10,630 nucleotides of DNA from CBEUVQ01 sp965546615 (GTDB taxonomy: Bacteria > Bacillota > Desulfotomaculia > Desulfotomaculales > Desulfohalotomaculaceae): contig CBEUVQ010000053.1 in NCBI GenBank assembly GCA_965546615.1, positions 1-10,630 of the forward strand, in the 5' to 3' direction. Positions 1 through 7,152 of the stretch are shown in pieces; position 1 is the stretch's first letter; each line of letters opens with the position of its first letter. Both the position numbers and the translations under genes were made by a program. The notes under the pieces are model-generated. The model was not told where the DNA came from and did not search any database. It saw only the letters and a list, made by a program, of their open reading frames with translations.

Positions 1-764
1 GGTGACATTGAGCGCAGCAGCATCATCATGCCGGCAGCTTTAGGGCAGGCATCCAGCACATCGGTGCGCACCCCTACTTCCAGCTGCGGCACACCGCAAT
101 AACAACCGGCAATCTCCGACCGCTCGTCCACCACCCCTACGGTGACACCGGGAAATTTAAGCTCGGCAATGCCGTTAGACAATGAACGCACTAAATCCCG
201 CAGCATAGTTGTTTTACCGCAGCGCGGCGGCGAAATAAGCATAGTATGGTAAACTTCTCCTTCTGGCGATAATAAGTGCTTAAGCAGCTTATCGGCTGCC
301 CCGTAAACCTGCCGGGAAACCCTTAAATTAAACCCGGCAATGTATTTCATTGTTTTTACTGCACCGTTTTCAGAAAGCACCTTGCCGGTTATCCCCGCTC
401 GATGCCCGCCGGGAAGAGTAATATAGCCGTTTTTTAATTCTTCTTCCAGTGCATATATAGAAGAATTACTGACCAGTTGGATGGTGCGCTTAATATCATC
501 GGCGCTAACTATATAAGCCTGCACCTCATAACGGGTTAATCCACCTTCGCGATGTAAAAAGCGGTCATCGGCATCAGTACCCACCACCAGCGGACGATTC
601 TGCCGCAGGCGTATTTCTTCAACTCTTTTCAGCACCTCGGTCGGCAGCCGCTGGATCATTAAACGCAGGTGAGAAGGAATTACTTTCAGCACACCCTGCA
701 CCGGCAGCGATAACCCGCTCCCATCAACTTTTTCTCTGCTTAACGCAGCATTAACGCCAGTCAC
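1..764 (-). CDS. spoIIIAA: Stage III sporulation protein AA (SpoIIIAA), 3' end cut by window edge
   Basis: This is the first gene of the spoIIIA operon. The family is a secretion-type ATPase acting in the mother cell as part of the SpoIIIA-SpoIIQ channel to the forespore. The 254 codons present start at a GTG preceded by GGGAGGGG with a 7-nt spacer. The translation shows an N-terminal region with the motif EEIRLRQNRPLVV (residues 49-61), then LPGGHRAGITGKV (117-129), a Walker A loop SPPRCGKTT (178-186) and a Walker B-like VGVVDERSEIAG (209-220). The family is usually a little over 300 residues, so the C-terminal part lies beyond position 1. A sigma-E-like promoter and the terminator of the preceding gene lie just upstream, so it is probably transcribed separately from aroQ-efp. 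The frame is intact throughout. Identification is confident from the motifs and from the aroQ/peptidase/efp neighbourhood, which is typical of sporulating Firmicutes. Confidence 0.95.
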   Translation of the reverse strand, partial: MTGVNAALSREKVDGSGLSLPVQGVLKVIPSHLRLMIQRLPTEVLKRVEEIRLRQNRPLVVGTDADDRFLHREGGLTRYEVQAYIVSADDIKRTIQLVSNSSIYALEEELKNGYITLPGGHRAGITGKVLSENGAVKTMKYIAGFNLRVSRQVYGAADKLLKHLLSPEGEVYHTMLISPPRCGKTTMLRDLVRSLSNGIAELKFPGVTVGVVDERSEIAGCYCGVPQLEVGVRTDVLDACPKAAGMMMLLRSMS

Positions 765-807
765 AAGTTGTCCCCTCCCTCAAAATATATCTATGGCTGC
801 CTCCGGT

Positions 808-835
808 AATTTATGCCAGATACATCATTAAATGA
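808..835 (-). promoter_or_regulatory. Candidate sigma-E promoter for spoIIIAA
   Basis: On the minus strand a -10-like CATAAATT (808-815) lies 13 bp downstream of a -35-like TCATTTA (829-835). Compared with the Bacillus sigma-E consensus (KMATATT, about 14 bp, CATAYAHT) these match at 5 of 7 and 7 of 8 positions. A start near 801 would give a leader of roughly 37 nt before the GTG. The spoIIIA operon is sigma-E controlled in Bacillus subtilis, so element and context agree. The match was made by eye. Confidence 0.5.
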
Positions 836-854
836 ATTGATCTGTTTTCAACAC

Positions 855-885
855 AAAAAAAGCTCCCGCCGAAAACGGCGGGAGC
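855..885 (-). terminator. Rho-independent terminator of the CoA-disulfide reductase gene
   Basis: A perfect 10-bp G+C-rich stem (862-871 with 876-885, 4-nt loop) is followed on the minus strand by a run of seven T (855-861). It begins 17 bp after the reductase stop codon. It separates that gene from spoIIIAA. Confidence 0.93.
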
Positions 886-902
886 CTAAAAGATGCTGCA
901 AT

Positions 903-2609
903 TTACTTTTTCTGAATTTCCAAGTCGTACGGCCACATGTTCAGGCCGCCTTCCATCAATTTAACATTTTTGAAACCGGCACCCTGCAGAATGCGTGAAG
1001 CATCATAAGCACGTATGCCCATCGGGCACATTGTTACAATTTCTTTATCTTTGGGCAGTTCATTCAAGCGCTCGCGCAGTTCACCCAAAGCAATTTGCAT
1101 AACACGTTCATCTTGAATATGTTTCGGAGCAAATTGTTTTTCCGTGCGCACATCCAATACAATCAGATCGTCACCGCGCTCCAGTTTTTCTTTTAACTCT
1201 TCAGGAGAAATGGTTACTGCCAATCCATCTTTTTTGTTGCGGGCAACATTGGCAGCATGTTGAATTATATCAATGGGAGATGCAAACGGTGGAGCATAAC
1301 CCAAATCAAGGTTAGAAAGATCTTCTAACTTGGCTCCGAAGTTAATGGCAGTGGCAATCACATCAATCCGCTTCACCACTTCACCTTTACCGATACCCTG
1401 CGCCCCTAAAACGCGCTTAGTGTCTGCATCTACAATCACTTTAAAATGCACTATACCATGGCGTGGGTGATAATGAGTGCGATCCAAGCCGGAGTTAACA
1501 GCGGTAATTACGTTAAAACCGGCCTTTTTAGCCTGCGCTTCACTTAAGCCGGTGCGGCCGATATTCATTTCGAAAACTTCCGCTACTCCGGTACCAAGCA
1601 CACCTTTAAAGGTGCTGCTGCCGCCGGTAAGGTTGTCACCCACAACCCGACCCTGCCTGTTCGCATATGTAGCCATCGGTGTATATACCTTTTGATTAGT
1701 TAAAAGATGGGTATTTTCCACACAGTCGCCGCAGGCATAAATATACGGATCAGAAGTTTGCATATATTCGTTTACTACAATTGCCCCGGTCGAACCGATT
1801 TCCAAACCGGCTTCTTGGGCCAGTTTAACGTTGGGGCGCACACCAACCGAAAGCACTACCATTTGGCATTCTATGCGGCCGTTCTTTTCGGTAACCACTG
1901 CTTTAACTTTACCGTTTTCGTCCCCTTCAATACTGAGAACTTTATCGCCTAAACAGAATTCCGCCCCTTCATCGTACATATGCCGCTGCAGTTTAGCCGC
2001 AAAATCGGCATCCAGCATACCGGGCAGCACCTGCGGCTGCATCTCCACAATGGTTACTTCCACCATTTTGTTAAACAGCGCATCCGCTGCTTCCATACCG
2101 ATTAAACCGGCACCAATGATCACTGCCCGTTCAACTTCTCCGGTGTCAACCGCATCTTTTATTTTTTGTGAATCATTGGGATGGTTTAACTGAAAAACAC
2201 CGTCCAAATCCACACCCGGCAGCGGCGGAACAAACGGAGAAGAACCGGTAGCTAAAACCAATTGATCATAAGGAAATTCAAGCTCTTCACCGCTGTCTAA
2301 ATTAACGGCTTTAACCAATTTTTTATTGCGATCGACAGCAACTGCTTCAGTACGGGTGTAGAGTTTAACTGCTTTTTCTTTGCCGAAGTAATCAGCATCA
2401 CGGGCAACCCCGTAAGATGTTGCATAAAGCTCTTTAAAATCATGAATCTGTCCTGAAATGTAAAACGGCATGCCGCAGCCGGCATATGAAGTCATTGAGC
2501 CGCGCTCCAGCATGATTATTTCAGCTTCCGGGTTGCGGCGGCGTGCCCGGGCAGCTGCTTTAGGACCTGCTGCCACCCCACCGATAATAACGATTTTTTG
2601 TTTGCCCAA
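903..2609 (-). CDS. cdr: CoA-disulfide reductase / persulfide reductase with C-terminal rhodanese domain
   Basis: A 568-residue FAD-dependent pyridine nucleotide-disulfide oxidoreductase fused to a rhodanese domain. Visible in order: an N-terminal FAD motif IGGVAAGPKAA (9-19); the single-cysteine active site YAGCGMPFY with Cys45; an NAD(P)H-binding AVIIGAGLIGMEAA (162-175); a second FAD motif YACGD (291-295); the family segment YAPPF (438-442); and the rhodanese part with LDVRTEKQF (485-493) and an active loop CPMGIRA whose cysteine is Cys528. Relatives with this layout reduce CoA disulfide, CoA persulfides or polysulfide with NAD(P)H in the cytoplasm; which substrate applies here cannot be read from sequence. 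The start is TTG with GGGGGGA six bases upstream; an upstream ATG in the same frame is closed off by a TAG. The gene has its own promoter and terminator inside the aroQ-spoIIIAA island. Family certain, precise substrate not. Confidence 0.92.
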   Translation of the reverse strand: MGKQKIVIIGGVAAGPKAAARARRRNPEAEIIMLERGSMTSYAGCGMPFYISGQIHDFKELYATSYGVARDADYFGKEKAVKLYTRTEAVAVDRNKKLVKAVNLDSGEELEFPYDQLVLATGSSPFVPPLPGVDLDGVFQLNHPNDSQKIKDAVDTGEVERAVIIGAGLIGMEAADALFNKMVEVTIVEMQPQVLPGMLDADFAAKLQRHMYDEGAEFCLGDKVLSIEGDENGKVKAVVTEKNGRIECQMVVLSVGVRPNVKLAQEAGLEIGSTGAIVVNEYMQTSDPYIYACGDCVENTHLLTNQKVYTPMATYANRQGRVVGDNLTGGSSTFKGVLGTGVAEVFEMNIGRTGLSEAQAKKAGFNVITAVNSGLDRTHYHPRHGIVHFKVIVDADTKRVLGAQGIGKGEVVKRIDVIATAINFGAKLEDLSNLDLGYAPPFASPIDIIQHAANVARNKKDGLAVTISPEELKEKLERGDDLIVLDVRTEKQFAPKHIQDERVMQIALGELRERLNELPKDKEIVTMCPMGIRAYDASRILQGAGFKNVKLMEGGLNMWPYDLEIQKK

Positions 2610-2680
2610 CTTCTATCCCCCCATTTTTAATAATGACATTTTGATATTTTCCCAAATGCTAACTGTATAGCCATAAGTAT

Positions 2681-2709
2681 ATTTTATTGAAAAGCGCTGA
2701 CGGATTCAA
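2681..2709 (-). promoter_or_regulatory. Candidate sigma-A promoter of the CoA-disulfide reductase gene
   Basis: On the minus strand TTGAAT (2704-2709) and TAAAAT (2681-2686) are separated by exactly 17 bp. They match the -35 and -10 consensus at 4 and 5 of 6 positions. The leader to the TTG start would be about 65 nt. It lies downstream of the terminator of the preceding gene, as expected for an independent unit. Confidence 0.5.
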
Positions 2710-2754
2710 GAGGGGGTCTACAGAATTGGCGAAATTACAACATAATATTTACAA

Positions 2755-2781
2755 ACAAGGCGCGATTTCATCACGCCTTGT
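2755..2781 (-). terminator. Probable terminator of the CD1247-like gene
   Basis: An 8-bp stem (ACAAGGCG at 2755-2762 with CGCCTTGT at 2774-2781) extends after one mismatch by GAT/ATC around a 3-nt loop. On the minus strand it is followed by an imperfect T-rich stretch (TTGTTTGTAAATATT starts in the stem). It begins 37 bp after the stop codon at 2819. The T-tract is interrupted, so this is less certain than the neighbouring terminators. Confidence 0.55.
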
Positions 2782-2818
2782 GTTGTGTATTATAAAGTAA
2801 GCTTCTTAACTTAAAATC

Positions 2819-3295
2819 TTACAAATCTTCGTCTTGATAATGAGTGCTGTTAGTTATGTCTTCCGGCTCAGCGGCCGATTCTGTCCGATCATCATTTACA
2901 AATACCACTTCATCGCAGTTAGGGCAAATCACTTCTATTACATCTTCGTTTTCCAGAATATCGGAATTGAACATCACAGTTTCACCACAGCTCGGACAGT
3001 CAACTTCTACATAATCATCTAAATCATCTTCTTCATCATCTTCATGATAATCAAAACCGCGCTCATCATCATCATAATACACTTCATCTTCCAGTTCATA
3101 GAGGTCTTCATCCAGAGTTTCCACATAATCTTCTAATCGGTCATATGCTTCTGACAGTTCAGTTACCTCTTCAGCAAAATCCGTTAACACATCAACAATG
3201 CCGTTAAGCAGCCTGCCTTCCTTACTGTCAGCGGGAAAATCCAGTCCGCTGGCCAACCCCTGTAAATAAGCTACTCTGGCTCTTAGGTCGTTCAT
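2819..3295 (-). CDS. CD1247 N-terminal-domain-like acidic protein with zinc ribbon
   Basis: A 158-residue protein found in Clostridia next to efp and spoIIIAA; its function is unknown to me. The N-terminal about 70 residues look helical and contain the typical opening RARVAYLQGLASGLDF (5-20) and a heptad-like acidic segment from about 40 to 72 that could form a coiled coil. A highly acidic stretch (about 73-99, rich in D and E) follows. The last third carries two CxxC pairs (Cys100/103 and Cys124/127) spaced like a rubredoxin-type zinc ribbon. The ATG is preceded by AAGGGGG with an 8-nt spacer; the frame stays open further upstream, but no better start is present there. It is flanked by the efp terminator and by its own downstream hairpin. 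I could not find a convincing promoter in the 138 bp before it. Confidence 0.85.
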   Translation of the reverse strand: MNDLRARVAYLQGLASGLDFPADSKEGRLLNGIVDVLTDFAEEVTELSEAYDRLEDYVETLDEDLYELEDEVYYDDDERGFDYHEDDEEDDLDDYVEVDCPSCGETVMFNSDILENEDVIEVICPNCDEVVFVNDDRTESAAEPEDITNSTHYQDEDL

Positions 3296-3433
3296 GTTTG
3301 CATCCCCCTTTTGAAAATTTATACCAGTGTTGGTCAATGCTAGTATATTGTTTCTCAAAAAAGGTTTTTTTAATCACAAACATTGTTATTAGAAAATTTC
3401 ACATTGAGATGCCAAAGTATTTACGCTCCATAG

Positions 3434-3460
3434 AAAAAGGGAACGGTCAAAACCGTTCCC
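3434..3460 (-). terminator. Rho-independent terminator after efp
   Basis: A perfect 9-bp stem GGGAACGGT/ACCGTTCCC (3439-3447 with 3452-3460, 4-nt loop) is followed on the minus strand by TTTTT (3434-3438). It begins 9 bp after the efp stop and ends the aroQ-peptidase-efp unit. Confidence 0.93.
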
Positions 3461-3469
3461 TGAGATAAA

Positions 3470-4027
3470 CTATACTCTTTTAATGTATTGACCGCTGCGG
3501 GTATCAATCTGCAGCACATCACCCACTTCAATAAAGAAAGGTACGTTTACTACCGCACCGGTTTCTAAAGTAGCCGGTTTGCCGCCGCCGGAAGCGGTAT
3601 CACCTTTAATACCGGGGGAAGTTTCTACTACTTCCAGCTCAACATAATTAGGCAATTCCACCCCGATTGACTGTCCTTTAAACAGCAGATTGGTAATAGT
3701 CATGTTTTCTTTTAAATATTTAACCGCATCGCCCAACTGCCCGGTGGTCATGCCGAATTGATCAAAGGTTTCCATATCCATAAAGTAATACTCTTTACCA
3801 TCATTATATAAGTACTGAACCTCTTTGCGGTCAACACGCGCCTTAGGAATTTTCTCCCCTGCGTTAAAAGTTTTGTCAACCACCGCACCGGTACGCAGGT
3901 TTCTCAGTTTGGAGCGCACAAATGCCGAACCTTTACCCGGCTTAACATGCTGGAATTCCACCACCTGGTAAACGTCGTTGTCCAATTCAATAGTTAAACC
4001 TGTTTTAAAATCATTAGTAGAAATCAC
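3470..4027 (-). CDS. efp: Translation elongation factor P
   Basis: The 185-residue length is the usual one for EF-P, which binds the ribosome between the P and E sites and relieves stalling at proline stretches. The N-terminal KOW-like domain carries the loop HVKPGKGSAFV (27-37) with Lys32 at the tip, the residue modified in Bacillus (5-aminopentanol) and other bacteria. The two OB-fold domains follow and end in the normal IDTRSGQYIKRV (174-185). The start is GTG, with AGGAGG eight bases upstream and no better ATG. It lies 47 bp downstream of the Xaa-Pro aminopeptidase stop with no terminator between them, so it probably belongs to the aroQ operon. I saw no gene for an EF-P modification enzyme in the window. 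Confidence 0.97.
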   Translation of the reverse strand: MISTNDFKTGLTIELDNDVYQVVEFQHVKPGKGSAFVRSKLRNLRTGAVVDKTFNAGEKIPKARVDRKEVQYLYNDGKEYYFMDMETFDQFGMTTGQLGDAVKYLKENMTITNLLFKGQSIGVELPNYVELEVVETSPGIKGDTASGGGKPATLETGAVVNVPFFIEVGDVLQIDTRSGQYIKRV

Positions 4028-4074
4028 TGGATTTTCCTCCTCACACTAGTTATATCGTGTTTATTAATTTTTAA

Positions 4075-5148
4075 TTACAGCACCAGCAGCTGCTGTTTTG
4101 GTGTTTGTGTTAATATTTGATAACCGGCGGCGGTAACCAGCACAGTATCTTCAATGCGTATTCCGCCCCAACCGGGCAGATAAATTCCCGGCTCAACAGT
4201 AATCACCATACCGGGTTCCAAAAGCAGTTCTTTTTCTTGGAAAGATACCCGCGGCCCTTCATGAATAGCCAAGCCCACGCCGTGACCGGTGCCGTGGCCG
4301 AAGTAATCTCCATAGCCATATTTCTTAATTACATCGCGGGCAGCCTTATCCACTTCCGCTGCCGGAACACCCGGGCGCACCGCTTCCACACCGGCAAGCT
4401 GCGCCTCTAAGACAATTTGATAAATTTCCAACTGTTTTTGATTTGGTTGGCCGAATATAAAGTTGCGTGTCATGTCGGAGTGATACCCTTGATACACCGC
4501 ACCGCAATCAACGGTAACCGCTTCGCCGCTCAAAATCTGTTTATCGGCGGCCACACCGTGGGGTAAAGCGCCGCGTTCACCCGAAGCTACGATAAAATCA
4601 AAAGCTCGGCCTTCCGCACCTTGACGGCGCATCAAAAATTCTAATTCCAACGCCACTTCTTTCTCGGTAATTCCCGGTTTAATTTGCTGCACTAACTCCG
4701 CCCACGCCCTGTCAACGATATCTACCGAGCGGCGGATAATGTCAATTTCTTGTTCATCTTTAATCATTCTTAACTTTTCGGTAATGTTTTTTACCGGAAT
4801 CAGCTGCACACCTGCCAATTTTTCACTGTGCCGCCGGTAACTTTCATAGGTCACCAAATCAGTTTCAAAACCAAGTTTAGTTACATTATCTTGGTTTAAA
4901 CACTGATTTAGCTTTTCAAAATAGTCATCGCCGATCTGCACTACGGTAAAATCCGGACACTGGGCTTTGGCCTGCTCAACATAGCGAAAATCAACAAAGA
5001 TATAGGCACTCTTCTGGTCAATCATCAGCTTTGCGGCAGAGCCGGTAAAGCCGCTTAAATAGCGGCGGTTCTCCGGGCCTGTTATCAGCATGGCCTCAAT
5101 ATTGTGCTCAACAAAAGACTTCCTCAGTCTGTTCAAACGTTCTGTCAT
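4075..5148 (-). CDS. pepP: Xaa-Pro aminopeptidase, M24B metallopeptidase
   Basis: A 357-residue cytoplasmic enzyme expected to remove an N-terminal residue preceding proline. An N-terminal creatinase-like domain (about 1-125, with LITGPENRRYLSGFTGS at 21-37) precedes the pita-bread catalytic domain. All five metal ligands are visible: Asp214 and Asp225 (VDCGAVYQGYHSDMTRNF), His289 (HGTGHGVG), Glu319 (VEPGIY) and Glu333 (GIRIED). His197 in ALPHG fits the substrate-side histidine. The chosen ATG overlaps the aroQ stop by one base (TAATG) and has AGGAGG seven bases upstream. The frame is open for about 31 codons further into aroQ, but those codons duplicate aroQ sequence in another frame and are unlikely to be used. 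The overlap suggests translational coupling with aroQ. The link to efp is typical of Firmicutes; both proteins relate to proline-rich sequences, but I infer no direct interaction. Confidence 0.95.
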   Translation of the reverse strand: MTERLNRLRKSFVEHNIEAMLITGPENRRYLSGFTGSAAKLMIDQKSAYIFVDFRYVEQAKAQCPDFTVVQIGDDYFEKLNQCLNQDNVTKLGFETDLVTYESYRRHSEKLAGVQLIPVKNITEKLRMIKDEQEIDIIRRSVDIVDRAWAELVQQIKPGITEKEVALELEFLMRRQGAEGRAFDFIVASGERGALPHGVAADKQILSGEAVTVDCGAVYQGYHSDMTRNFIFGQPNQKQLEIYQIVLEAQLAGVEAVRPGVPAAEVDKAARDVIKKYGYGDYFGHGTGHGVGLAIHEGPRVSFQEKELLLEPGMVITVEPGIYLPGWGGIRIEDTVLVTAAGYQILTQTPKQQLLVL

Positions 5149-5594
5149 TATACTTCCTCCTGACTTTGGGCCGCTGCCGCTGCCGCCCGCAACCCCAACA
5201 AGTAGCTCTGTATACCCAAACCGACGATTTGTCCGGTGCATACCGATGCCAAAACAGAGCGGCTGCGAAATTCTTCGCGGGCATGAATATTGGAAAGATG
5301 CACTTCAATCACCGGTAAGTCTATTGCTGCAACGGCATCGCGCAGTGCCAAACTGTAATGTGTAAAAGCACCGGGATTAAACACTACTGCAGCAAAGCTT
5401 GCAGCTGCTTGATGAAGTTTGTCTATTAGTATACCCTCGTGATTGGATTGAAAGCATTCAATTTCAATATTTAACTCTTTCGCCAGCTCGCTTAATGATC
5501 GCTCGATATCATTTAGTGTAACAGTACCGTAAACATCGGGTTCTCTCTTGCCCAACAAATTCAGATTGGGACCGTTTAATACTAAAATCTTCAT
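5148..5594 (-). CDS. aroQ: Type II 3-dehydroquinate dehydratase
   Basis: The 148-residue product is of normal length for the dodecameric type II enzyme, which converts 3-dehydroquinate to 3-dehydroshikimate in the shikimate pathway. The signature opening NGPNLNLLGKREPDVYG (7-23) holds the flexible-loop Arg17 and catalytic Tyr22. FQSNHEGILIDKL (48-60), FNPGAFTHYS (72-81, Asn73 and His79) and IEVHLSNIHAREEFR (96-110, His99, Arg110) complete the active site. The C terminus ends in an alanine-rich stretch (137-142) that looks like a loose tail. The ATG has AGGTG six bases upstream. The gene follows a candidate sigma-A promoter and leads an apparent operon with the Xaa-Pro aminopeptidase and efp. 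Confidence 0.97.
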   Translation of the reverse strand: MKILVLNGPNLNLLGKREPDVYGTVTLNDIERSLSELAKELNIEIECFQSNHEGILIDKLHQAAASFAAVVFNPGAFTHYSLALRDAVAAIDLPVIEVHLSNIHAREEFRSRSVLASVCTGQIVGLGIQSYLLGLRAAAAAAQSQEEV

Positions 5595-5623
5595 TAATTA
5601 CACCTGCCAATTAAACCGAAAAC

Positions 5624-5652
5624 ATTTTACCATAATATTCAAATGCCTTCAA
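5624..5652 (-). promoter_or_regulatory. Candidate sigma-A promoter of the aroQ-peptidase-efp operon
   Basis: On the minus strand TTGAAG (5647-5652) and TAAAAT (5624-5629) are exactly 17 bp apart and match consensus at 4 and 5 of 6 positions. The -35 lies inside the far arm of the hairpin that follows the TldE-like gene, so promoter and terminator share bases. The leader would be about 25 nt. Confidence 0.5.
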
Positions 5653-5672
5653 TACAAATCATTGAAGGCATT
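5642..5672 (-). terminator. Hairpin after the TldE-like gene, probable terminator
   Basis: A perfect 12-bp stem AATGCCTTCAAT/ATTGAAGGCATT (5642-5653 with 5661-5672, 7-nt loop) begins 12 bp after the stop. On the minus strand it is followed only by TTGAATATT rather than a clean T-run, so termination may be partial and could leave some read-through into aroQ. Confidence 0.65.
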
Positions 5673-5684
5673 GATTATTACTGT

Positions 5685-7058
5685 TTAAGATGTGCCGCTT
5701 ACTGTCATCTGTGCAGCCCGTATTGTCGGCGCACCTTTTCCGCCGAAAAATTTGAGATCACTGCCGACAGCATCAATCGACTTTAACAGTTCCATGATGT
5801 TACCGGCAATCGCTACACCGCGAACCGGCTGAGTAAATTCGCCGTTTTCAATCCAAATTCCCGCTGCTCCCAGCGAAAAATCGCCCGATATCGGGTTTGC
5901 TGTATGCATACCCATCACTTCTGTTAAATAAAAGCCTTTGTCAATTTTAATCAGCTCTTCGGGCGGAAGTAAACCCGGTTGAATGTAGAAATTAGTTGTG
6001 CCAACCTCCGGTGTACTCTTAAAAGAACCGCGCACACCGTTGCCGGTAGACTGCACCCCCGCCTTTGCGGCAGTATAGGTATTATGTAAATACCCCTGCA
6101 GTACACCGTTCTGAATCAGCACCGTTTTAGACGAAGCAACTCCTTCACCGTCAAAGGGTGCAGAAGCAATGCCATTTGGACGGGAACCGTCATCAATAAT
6201 GGTAAGGCACTTTGACGCTACTTCTTGATCTACTCTGCCTGCAAAAAGCGAACGGCCTTTTTGAACGGCCTCACCGGTTAGCGCAGGGCCAATTAAGCCT
6301 AAGAAATTGGCAGCAACATAAGAGTCGATAATTACCGGCACCCGCTGCGTAGAAACCGGTTTTGCTCCCAACATCCGCACCGCTCTTTCCGCAGCTAATC
6401 TCCCTATTCTTTGGGGATCGAGCTCTTTATACTTTAAGCTGTAGTCTAAAGCAAAGCCGGTTTGACTGTCATTTCCTTCCTCGGCAACCAGCGCTAAATA
6501 CAAACCACTGTAGGCCCCTTTGTAGCCGGCCGATAGACCGTTTGAATTCACAATAAATATTTCCGCTTCCCCATCTTGGTAGGTAGAACTTTCAATGATT
6601 TTTACCCGTTTGTCGTATTCTTTAGCGGCTTGTTCCATCTGCACCGCCCGTTTAATTTTTTCTTCCACTGCCGCCGCTTTAATGGCAGGATCATATAAGT
6701 CCAGCTGCGGGTACTGTTCGATAGGCTGCGGCAGCTGATTGTATTCATCACGCTCGGTATTTTTTGCATTGGCCAATGCCTGAACAACCAACTGCCGCAC
6801 CCCGTCGGCAGTCAATTCGGTGCTAAAAGCAAACCCCACCCGGCCGTCTTTAAACAAGCGCAAACCAACGCCGCGGTCTTCCGCCAATTTCATTGTTTCC
6901 ACCGCACCGTCACGCACTTCTACCGTTAAATCCTTAGAACTGACGATGTAAGCTTCCGCAGCGTCAGCCCCTTGTTTTACTGCACCGGCAGTGATCCTTT
7001 CAGCAATATTTAAAAAGTTTTCACCCATTACTGCGTTGACAGCTCCCTTCTCGATCAC
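5685..7058 (-). CDS. pmbA: TldD/PmbA family protein, TldE-like
   Basis: A 457-residue protein of the family whose TldD and TldE (PmbA) subunits form a heterodimeric metalloprotease. In that pair TldD supplies the HExxxH zinc motif and TldE lacks it. This copy has no HExxxH and shows TldE-type features: an N-terminal GADAAEAYIV (30-39) and VRDGAVETMKLAEDRGVGLR (48-67), the central NGVRGSFKSTPEVGTTNFYI (340-359), GMHTANPISGDFSLGAAG (383-400) and PVRGVAIAGN (411-420). The start is uncertain. A GTG at 7058 has only a weak AAGAAG upstream; an ATG at 7028 (residue 11) is better placed relative to family homology but its nearest AAGGGAG is 14 nt away. A perfect TATAAT lies at 7108-7113 just upstream, without a recognisable -35. 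No TldD gene is present in the window. Confidence 0.92.
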   Translation of the reverse strand: MIEKGAVNAVMGENFLNIAERITAGAVKQGADAAEAYIVSSKDLTVEVRDGAVETMKLAEDRGVGLRLFKDGRVGFAFSTELTADGVRQLVVQALANAKNTERDEYNQLPQPIEQYPQLDLYDPAIKAAAVEEKIKRAVQMEQAAKEYDKRVKIIESSTYQDGEAEIFIVNSNGLSAGYKGAYSGLYLALVAEEGNDSQTGFALDYSLKYKELDPQRIGRLAAERAVRMLGAKPVSTQRVPVIIDSYVAANFLGLIGPALTGEAVQKGRSLFAGRVDQEVASKCLTIIDDGSRPNGIASAPFDGEGVASSKTVLIQNGVLQGYLHNTYTAAKAGVQSTGNGVRGSFKSTPEVGTTNFYIQPGLLPPEELIKIDKGFYLTEVMGMHTANPISGDFSLGAAGIWIENGEFTQPVRGVAIAGNIMELLKSIDAVGSDLKFFGGKGAPTIRAAQMTVSGTS

Positions 7059-7107
7059 TTAAAGTATTCTTCTTTTAAATTCCTGCAAAAACTTATTTTC
7101 CCTCTTT

Positions 7108-7113
7108 ATTATA
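7108..7113 (-). promoter_or_regulatory. Possible -10 element for the TldE-like gene
   Basis: A perfect TATAAT on the minus strand lies between the preceding gene's terminator and the start of the TldE-like gene. At the expected spacing the upstream hexamer is GATGGT, a poor -35, and it lies in the terminator stem. The call rests on the -10 and position only. Confidence 0.3.
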
Positions 7114-7125
7114 TCCGGAGAATGT

Positions 7126-7152
7126 AAAAAACCATCCTTAATTTAGGACGGT
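7126..7152 (-). terminator. Rho-independent terminator after the 70-aa gene
   Basis: An 8-bp stem with one G-T pair (7131-7138 with 7145-7152) is followed on the minus strand by a run of T (7126-7131). The stem overlaps the last base of the stop codon. It separates the small-gene pair from the TldE-like gene. Confidence 0.85.

Noticed and set aside
3296..3433. Search for a promoter of the CD1247-like gene (TATAAA and TATACT motifs seen)
   Set aside because: No -35-like hexamer at proper spacing for either motif, so no promoter is annotated.
5149..5241. 31-residue N-terminal extension of the Xaa-Pro aminopeptidase
   Set aside because: It lies wholly within aroQ in another frame; the ATG at 5148 has a well-placed AGGAGG and fits family length.
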